NCBI RefSeq assembly: GCF_000787575.1 | Contig: NW_012236509.1 | Location: 126,001-190,000 of the forward strand | Length of the DNA stretch: 64,000 nucleotides | Direction: 5' to 3' | DNA from: Acytostelium subglobosum LB1 | Lineage: Eukaryota; Evosea; Eumycetozoa; Acytosteliales; Acytosteliaceae | Shown: positions 57,801-64,000 of the stretch, piece after piece | Position numbering within the stretch: the first letter of the stretch is position 1 | Layout: every line of letters begins with the position of its first letter | Position numbers and translations under genes: made by a program | Notes under the pieces: generated by a model | Told to the model about the DNA's origin: nothing | Databases searched by the model: none | The model's input: only the letters and a program-made list of their open reading frames with translations

Positions 57801-58972
57801 CCCGGCTCCCAGCAGTTTGTGCAAAGCATGGTTACTTTGAGCTGTATAACATCCTGCCTCAGTCCACAGACAACTCCAGGATAATGTTTGATACAATAAT
57901 GGAAAGAGACAATTGCTTGATGCCTTTGGATATCGCCACAAAGACCTACCAACATCTGTTAGATAATGGTTCCAAGCCCACTATAAACTTCAGTGTTAAC
58001 GTCCCAGGAGCCCTAATGCATTGTCGAAACAAGGTCGATCTCCTCCTCTCTCTGCCACACACCCAAGGCAACCCCAACAAATTGGTGCGCATCAACAATA
58101 TTCATCCCAAAATGATCTCTGTTGGATTGTTGGAGAGACTCCTTGCAGATCCACGCTTCCAGTGCGACTTTGATTTCGTCATGAGCAGTGCCATTGATGC
58201 AGGCGATCGACAAGTGATTGAAATGTTGGAGGCCAACACTGACAATCGATTCAAGACCCACTACAAGTCGGCATTCAACACTGCTGCCTCTGTTGGTGAT
58301 TTGGACACAATCAAGATGATCTTGGACAAGCGCAATCTATCCACCAACACAAGCAACTCGTTTGATACTTTTAAGTATGTCTCAACGAATATGATGGAGA
58401 AATACCAGGCAGATGGAAGGATGCTCCCTATCGAACCATTATTGAGTTTGTTTGTGGAGTACTTCAAACGAGGCGACATTGAGGCCATCGAGCTTCTCAA
58501 ACAACAGAGCATCGATTGCAATCAAAAAGATCCAAACCAATGGGCCTTCAATGGCAGGTTTGGAATTCATTCATTGCTAGGCTCAAATATGACACCGATC
58601 ACCAACAGCAAAGTGTTGACACACTTCATTGACAAAGGATATCTTGACATGGTCAACAAACAACACTACCTCACACGAGTGATTGAACATGCATGTGAGA
58701 ATGGCAATGTTGACATCATCAGACTCGTCCACAATCGATTCACCTCCACTGATCAAACAACATCATTCATTCCAAACACTCAATGCATTGCCCGTGCTGT
58801 TGAGCGCAATCAACAATCAGTGATCCAATACCTTTTTGGTGATGATCAATCACCAATCAAGCGATCACCAGACGCAACACTTGTGGTCCGAATGGCCAAT
58901 TACGCTCGCCACTCTGCCTTTGTCAAAGGAAACATCAATATCATCAACTTTTGCGACACAATCATTGTATAA
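54822..58972 (+). CDS. Giant ankyrin-type family protein, copy F (intact)
   Basis: Exons 54822-56929 and 56992-58972 with a 62-base intron (GTATGTTTGAC...CCAG), 1,362 aa. Same two-module layout: MEIIIHSVFGNIVISRNIFN and VIYSVLGNNKLNSIIMEHVG begin the modules; module 2 contains IKGGQLFGNNTLLDFIKYGA. Ankyrin-like units include DNGHMHIIEHLHKNNIG, GDRQVIEMLEANTDNR and ENGNVDIIRLVHNR, ending NFCDTIIV. The leader AACAAACATGGAGATAATAA is shared with B, D and E. Function unknown. The gene is a tandem neighbour of copy E, 203 bases apart. Confidence 0.88.
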
Positions 58973-59410
58973 TCAATAAATCTCTTCCTTGTTGTATTGT
59001 TTGTCATATGAGCTCTCTCTCTCGTGAGTTTGTTCGAGCATCTGTTTTATTCACATCACGGAAGGGTGATTCGCCACAGACATACATAGGGTCAGCCCTA
59101 TTATCTATGTCTTGGTAGTGTTTGCCGTCTGTCCGTGACGCCTGTAAGTTCGTCCGTCCATTCGTTAATTCATTCATTCGGTTCGGTTCGGTTCGTATAA
59201 GTATCGTATAAGATGTGTGTTGGTAGTTGTTTGTTCGTCCATTCGTTTGCCTGACCTGCCCTGCCTTGCCGTGCTCTGTCTCTGGTCCTTGGTCCTGAAG
59301 TGCTTGAAGTGCTTGAAGTGCTGGAGTGCGGAGTGCTGGTGATGGTACATCGCTCATTGTGGTGTATACGTGTCTCTTTTGGAAGTGTCGCGACTTGACA
59401 CATGCCTTGG
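58973..59410. repeat. Intergenic with short tandem repeats
   Basis: 438 bases between copy F and the RING-CBM20 gene (convergent). A TTCGG-type 5-bp repeat lies near 59177-59192. A 10-bp repeat (GTGCTTGAA plus one base) in about three to four copies lies at 59297-59332. A minus-strand ORF through here (59004-59414) is repeat-derived and not called. Confidence 0.5.
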
Positions 59411-60230
59411 TCAAGTTGAATTTCGAAAGATGTCTCGTCTAAAGTTCAGGATGCCAGAGACCATGAACACTCTGTTGGAACCACTCTCCCAGCCTATCAG
59501 CTCGCCAGTTTCAAAATTGGTTATGATGTACTTGTATTCGATCCTGCCGGCTTGCCCCAGCAGTACGTCGCCCTCCCACGTATCACCCTGAGAGAACGTC
59601 AATGGAAATGCCTTCTGAGCATCCCAATTGCCCAGTTGTTCGCAGCTGCCAATCACCTTTATCTGTTGACCAAATGGAACATGATGCTTCGTCTATGTGT
59701 TATGTGTAAGTAATGGTGTTTGGTGTCCAACAATGATTGATTGATTGATTGATGCATACCCAGAATCGAACCTTTGGCATCACTGCTTGACATTGTCGAA
59801 GATGATCACTAAGCAGGGACCATTTGCCAGTCCTATTGAGTGAGTGATTGAGTCAGTTAGTGATGATATTGATTGACCAAACTCTAATACCATACCATTG
59901 ACATCCATCATTGTGATGATCGCACCTGACTGTTTGGTCGGCCAGTATATCCAATACCAAGTAGTTTGGTATCAGTTGCTTGTGTGTAACAGGTATCTTG
60001 CAGGTTGGACACTGTCTTCTTGTGTTCAACAGATTGAGTAGACACGACCTGCAGAATGTATGTCCACAAGGTGTGATCACTGGGTCCTCGATTATTCCTT
60101 TACCTAGTAAGTGTATAATACATTAAGTAAGAATCACTCAATATATCTCCTTCATTCATTCATACATACCAATTGGACAAACTAAATGTTGAATAACATT
60201 GTCTATGAATAGGTCTTCCGCTCGGCACAT
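59411..60230 (-). CDS. RING-type zinc finger plus starch-binding (CBM20) domain protein
   Basis: Four minus-strand exons: 60230-60170, 60103-59896, 59832-59760, 59692-59411 (207 aa). A RING-like domain starts LVCPIGKGIIEDPVITPCGHTFCRSC and ends QCPTC; the position of the second zinc Cys (CPIC in relatives) is Gly, encoded across the first intron. A TRAF-type finger follows (VRCDHHNDGCQWTGKW, HLRQC). The C-terminal half is a CBM20 domain: IKVIGSCEQLGNWDAQKAFP, TFSQGDTWEGDV, IEYKYIITN, GWESGSNRVF. CBM20 binds starch or glycogen, so a ubiquitin-ligase role on glycogen or its enzymes is inferred, much as malin and laforin pair in animals. Confidence 0.85.
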
Positions 60231-61030
60231 ATGTAGTATATGTTGTATACTATAATTTGTCCGGCGCTCTGTCTATTTGATTGGCGCGTCTCTCTATGAT
60301 ATCTCTATACTGCTCTATTCTCTTGTATTTAAATTGAATGTAGGTGATTGTGATTGTGATTGTGATTGTGATTTTGATTGATTAATGGTGTTGATGATGG
60401 TGATGAATGTGATCTATGAGTCCTCTTCAATGGTACATGATCAACTACAACAACAACTACAACAACAATAACTACTGCTACTACTTCGACAAATATTAAT
60501 GCTGTACACACACAGCATTAAGTTAACTTATATAAATATTTGTTGTGATTGTAATGAATTAATGTAATGAATGAATGAATTAGTAAAGAGTGAACTCTGA
60601 ATGAATGAGATGGGTGGGTGGGTCGAACCTCAAACAAACCATCTTGTTGTTGAGATGGATGGTCAACACACAAACAACTCAAAAATAAAAAAAAATAAAA
60701 TGGGAAATGAGCGAGTGCCTGTGGTGATTGATGGAGAGTCGCGTCTTGCCCATTGATGGTGCTGTTATTTGCAGCTTGCACCAACTTGAGTACCGGTTGA
60801 ATTATTGCATCTTCTAGGGCTACAAGAGTAATAATTCATCAATTAAATTAATGGGTAATAAGCTATTCTTGAACCTACAAACTAAACCTTAATCAAACAA
60901 AATTATAGATTATTAATATTTTTCCCAATCCAAGAGATAGCTCCAATAGTAGGAGAATATGGGTAGAGTAAACTAACTATACTATTAATGATTTTTAAAA
61001 AAATTTTTTTATATATTATTAAGAGTAGTT
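60231..61030. other. Intergenic, RING-CBM20 gene to AT-rich island
   Basis: 800 bases. GATT-type dinucleotide-tetranucleotide tracts at 60340-60390 and (CAA)n at 60449-60470. A minus-strand stretch at ~60,700-60,822 after a TGTAG acceptor-like site reads with good codons (ALEDAIIQPVLKLVQAANNS) but has no partner exons. From ~60,830 the base composition becomes strongly AT-rich. Confidence 0.4.
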
Positions 61031-61555
61031 TTAATAAATATCTGATAACTTTGGTCCGCCCTCAAAAGGTAAATGTATATAACTTCCATCTAATTTAACA
61101 AAATATTTATAGGATTCATTAATAGTCTTATTAGCAACAAAAATTGGATACCTCTCCTGATTCTCGTTTTCCAAGTACAAGTTTGGAGGAGTACCAGTCA
61201 GTATAAATAACCTATTACCAATTGTAATACTTGATGGTAACAGAGTGAATTCGACATTGAATAATCCATAGTATAAAGTGTAATTACTAATAATTCTTGA
61301 ATAGATTAGATTAGGGAATTTATCTAAACTAAGAAAATAATTATCCTCGTAGGTTGTATCTTCACTATTAATTCCATTGAAAAGGGAAATAAAGAAGATG
61401 ACTAATATTAAACTATTAATATTAAATTTAGACATATATTATTTAATTATATTTATGAAATAATGAATACAATAAAATTACATTCGAATTCTCTCTTTTT
61501 ATACATTAATATTTGTAATCAAAGTATTAATTTTTATCTCAGTTTGTAGATTCAA
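60869..61555. repeat. AT-rich island bounded by 15-bp inverted repeats
   Basis: TTGAACCTACAAACT (60869-60883) and the reverse complement of AGTTTGTAGATTCAA (61541-61555) match at 14 of 15 positions. They enclose ~650 bases much richer in A/T than the surroundings, carrying one secreted-protein ORF. Confidence 0.5.
61031..61435 (-). CDS. Small secreted protein, family unknown
   Basis: Single minus-strand exon, 134 aa, with a clear signal peptide (INSLILVIFFISLFNGINSE). The mature part is rich in Tyr, Leu, Asn and Ile, with several possible N-glycosylation sites (NYT, NKT, NES) and no cysteines. Codons are strikingly AT-rich compared with all neighbours, like the genes of more AT-rich dictyostelids. 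It sits inside an inverted-repeat-bounded AT-rich island. I recognise no domain. Confidence 0.6.
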   Translation of the reverse strand: MSKFNINSLILVIFFISLFNGINSEDTTYEDNYFLSLDKFPNLIYSRIISNYTLYYGLFNVEFTLLPSSITIGNRLFILTGTPPNLYLENENQERYPIFVANKTINESYKYFVKLDGSYIHLPFEGGPKLSDIY

Positions 61556-61762
61556 AACCTCGTAACACCACACGAACCAATCAACCAATGATATCTGTAA
61601 TTAACCAACAATACACCAACTGGTTCATATTACAAAAATGAGTCCAATAGTGTAGATGACCACCAAAAAGACAATATTGTGATTGGATGGATGGATGGAT
61701 TGATTGATTAATTAATTGATTAATTGTTTGGGTCGATTGGATTGAGTGTAGTAGTAGTAATA
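61436..61762. other. Intergenic between secreted protein and FZL-like GTPase genes
   Basis: 327 bases, the first ~120 AT-rich (promoter side of the secreted-protein gene), then GATT/TTAA tracts at 61681-61725. No gene seen. Confidence 0.5.
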
Positions 61763-63991
61763 TTACTTCAACAATTCGATCTCCTCTTTCAGATTGGAGA
61801 TGGTCTCGTTATACTTTTGCAACTTGATATGAGATTGGTTCAACTTGTCATTCTCGGCAATAATATAATTGCTAAAGGGACTGATTCCATCCTTCATCTT
61901 CTGTATTCCATGTTCCAACTCTGTCTCAAAATGATGATTCATTATAGTTGACAACTCATGTCTTAGATCGCGTACCTAAAATATGGTTTGATTGAGTGAG
62001 TGAGTGATTGAGTCTGTTTGGAATTGTTCCAGCGACCATACCTTTGAATGAACAGACTTCTTGAGTGCAGACTTCTTGAGTGGAAGTAGTCCAAGACCAC
62101 CAATGGCCAAGACTCCCATTCCAATGATGCCAGAGACGTCAAGGAGTGATGCGGTCAAGATGGTACCAAGGCCAACTGCTCCAACTTCGATGGCAGCCGT
62201 GCGGAACAGTGTGTCTCTAATCTCTTGTGTGATCTTTGTTGCCTCATTCTCCTTGTTGTACACGGACAATGCCTTGGATGTGCTCTCACCAATGTTCTGC
62301 AGCAGCATTGATCGTGTGTGCAAAAAGTCGCCGTTGCGATTCACATTGCCAATAAGTCGCTCGAGACGTGATGATGAGCGCGAGTCAATGTAGTCCATGA
62401 TGTTGTGCCATTGCTTGGCATTCTTCTCGACGATCCAATCGATCAGGGTCGAGATGTTGGCCTCGATCTCGTTCATCGTGTTGCCCACGACCTCCTTCTC
62501 GAAGCGCAGCTTCATCTCCTGTGTGCGCAGCAGGGCCAGCGCGTTGGTCAGGCGGATGTTGTCGTCGAGGAAGGCGTCAGCGCGCGTCTCCATCTTGAGT
62601 AGATTGTTGTCGATGCGCTGCAGATGGAACTCGAGGTCCTTGTGCAGCTCCTTGCGGAACGCGTCCAGTTGCTCTTCGACGTTCTGCATGATCTTTTGGT
62701 CGACAGTGAGCACCTTGGCGCGCTCGGCCAAGTCAGCAGTGAATGAGTGCAAGATGTTCTCCGACACGCCCAGTGGGTTGAGTAGCTTGAGCTTGGCGCG
62801 TTGCGAGCTGTCAAGAGTGTGTAATATGTAGCGTTCGAGCGCAGCGAACTTACTTGCGCGCCACATGCTGTTCTGTGCCAGGTGCTCACCAAAGTCTTCC
62901 TGTTGGGGTGGCACCTCCTTGGCCACGGTGAGCTTGGCCTTGAGCGCCAACTTGGAGCTCACTGGGAACAGCACGGGACTGACACCGAGCAGATTGTTGA
63001 AGTTCTCCTGCACAAACTTGGTCACCTCTGCCAGGTCAGCCGCCGCGTCCGACATTGGGTTGTGCTCGATCAGGTCGGCCTTGGACAGCACGACCACAAT
63101 CTTCTTTCGCCACGCGCGGATGTTGGCGAGGAAGCTGCGCTCGCTCTCGCTGAACGCGCGGTCGACCGACGTCACAAACAGCACCATGTCAGAGCGCGGG
63201 ATGAAGTGCTCGGTGATCTGCTGATGGCCCTTGACGACGGCGTTTGTGCCGGGCGTATCCACCAGCGAGATGTCGTGCAGCCATGGTACGGGCAGTTTGA
63301 TCACTTCCTCCTCGTTACTGCGTCCAGCGGCACAGTGCACTGCGTCGCCATACTTGAGAATGTTGATCTTGGACGTTGTTGGAGTGATTCCCTCCTTTAA
63401 GAATGTGTTGCCAAGTAGTGCGTTGAGGAATGAGCTCTTGCCACTGTTGAACTCGCCGACCACCACCAATAAGAACTGTTGGTCCTTTAGCTGTTCAATC
63501 GCATCCTTTATCAATTGACGTGAGTCCTCTGGCGCGTTAAAGTACAACAAATCCTTTTCCAATGCTTCCAACAATGTTGTATTCTTCTCAAACAGTATCT
63601 TTTGTTCAGGTGTAATCAACTTTCTAAGTACCTATGATCGATCAAAGTGAGTGAAGAGTGTGAGTCGTGTGTGGTCCACGGTAACACGGGGTAACAGGTG
63701 GCAACACGCGGCAACACGTGTGGCAACATGACATACTTCTGATGAATCTGACTGAGTAGTTGCTGTTGAGTAGTTATTGCGTCCATTGTTATTGATGTAT
63801 ATTGATAATGATAATGATGACTTTGTGATGTTTGTTATGTGTTGACCTGTTGTTGATATTGACTTTAATGTCGATGTCGATGTTGTTGTTGTGATGGCCA
63901 TCTTGTTGCTTGGTCTTGCATATCTATGTTGTAACAGTTGGTTACCAGACTTGACCAATCTGGCAAATGACCTTGATGATGTGTTAAGCAT
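61763..63991 (-). CDS. Mitochondrially targeted dynamin-like transmembrane GTPase (FZL/mitofusin-like)
   Basis: Three minus-strand exons: 63991-63737, 63631-62042, 61975-61763 (685 aa). Exon 1 is an 85-residue Arg/Ser/Thr-rich presequence without acidic residues until its end (MLNTSSRSFARLVKSGNQLL), typical for mitochondrial import. The GTPase shows G1 GEFNSGKSSFLNALLG (~143-158), G2 TPTTSK, G3 DTPGTNAV (~210) and G4 SKAD (~267). Helical stalk regions follow. A hydrophobic pair lies at ~563-600 (VGAVGLGTILTASLLDVSG then IIGMGVLAIGGLGLL), then a basic KKSALKKS and a C-terminal coiled coil (ELLK end). The layout equals plant FZL and bacterial dynamin-like proteins, which remodel or fuse membranes. 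Mitochondrial inner or outer membrane fusion is an inference. Confidence 0.85.
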
Positions 63992-64000
63992 TGCTATCTA

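Noticed and set aside
59004-59414. 136-codon minus-strand ORF beyond the RING-CBM20 stop
   Set aside because: Runs through short tandem repeats (10-bp and 5-bp), no domain.
60329-60511. Hydrophobic ORF VVAVVIVVVVVVVVD
   Set aside because: Translation of a (CAA)n simple repeat, not a membrane protein.
60700-60822. Possible exon on the minus strand (EDAIIQPVLKLVQAANNS)
   Set aside because: Good codons and an acceptor-like TGTAG, but no start, no partner exon and no clear donor; kept only as context for the AT-rich island.

Overview
The window looks like nuclear DNA of a dictyostelid social amoeba. The grounds are an FNIP-repeat gene, very large ankyrin-type gene families, compact genes with short GT-AG introns (about 55-120 nt), intergenic DNA full of CAAT/GATT tetranucleotide tracts, and the mix of housekeeping families. 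Base composition is less AT-rich than Dictyostelium discoideum, so a group such as Acytostelium or another early-branching dictyostelid seems more likely. The species cannot be fixed from the sequence alone.

Layout. 0-6.3 kb: 3' end of an ankyrin-repeat gene, the eIF2B epsilon subunit gene, and pyruvate kinase. 6.4-21.8 kb: an FNIP-repeat gene, then a minus-strand tandem array of a giant ankyrin-type family. The array holds one truncated copy (D), one disrupted copy (C) and one intact two-exon copy (B). Copy C is split by about 5.2 kb carrying a Crinkler-type NTPase-nuclease gene and the relic of a virus-like DNA element with a family-B DNA polymerase and small zinc-finger ORFs. 22-50 kb: a housekeeping block with a broken or mis-sequenced secreted Cys-rich gene, gluconokinase, a divergent pair of beta-hexosaminidases, beta carbonic anhydrase, a nine-exon pepsin-like protein that has lost its catalytic motifs, a PH-domain protein, a DDX5/17-type helicase with an unusually long intron, PEX19, a CARMIL-like LRR protein, a GNAT protein, an RGG/Nudix-like protein and a RhoGAP. 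50.3-59 kb: two more giant family copies (E, F), intact and on the plus strand. 59.4-64 kb: a RING + CBM20 protein, an AT-rich island with a secreted protein, and a mitochondrially targeted dynamin-like (FZL-type) GTPase.

The most unusual region is 7.9-21.8 kb. The family proteins (about 1,350-1,420 aa) are themselves tandem duplications of a ~700-aa module, with one intron exactly at the module junction. The Crinkler/virus-like cassette sits between the first module of copy C and the last part of its second module. About 0.9 kb of the second module is missing, as expected for insertion plus deletion.

Gene models were spliced by eye. Where exons are listed, the reading phase was checked across every junction. 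All homology statements rest on recognised motifs, not on database searches.
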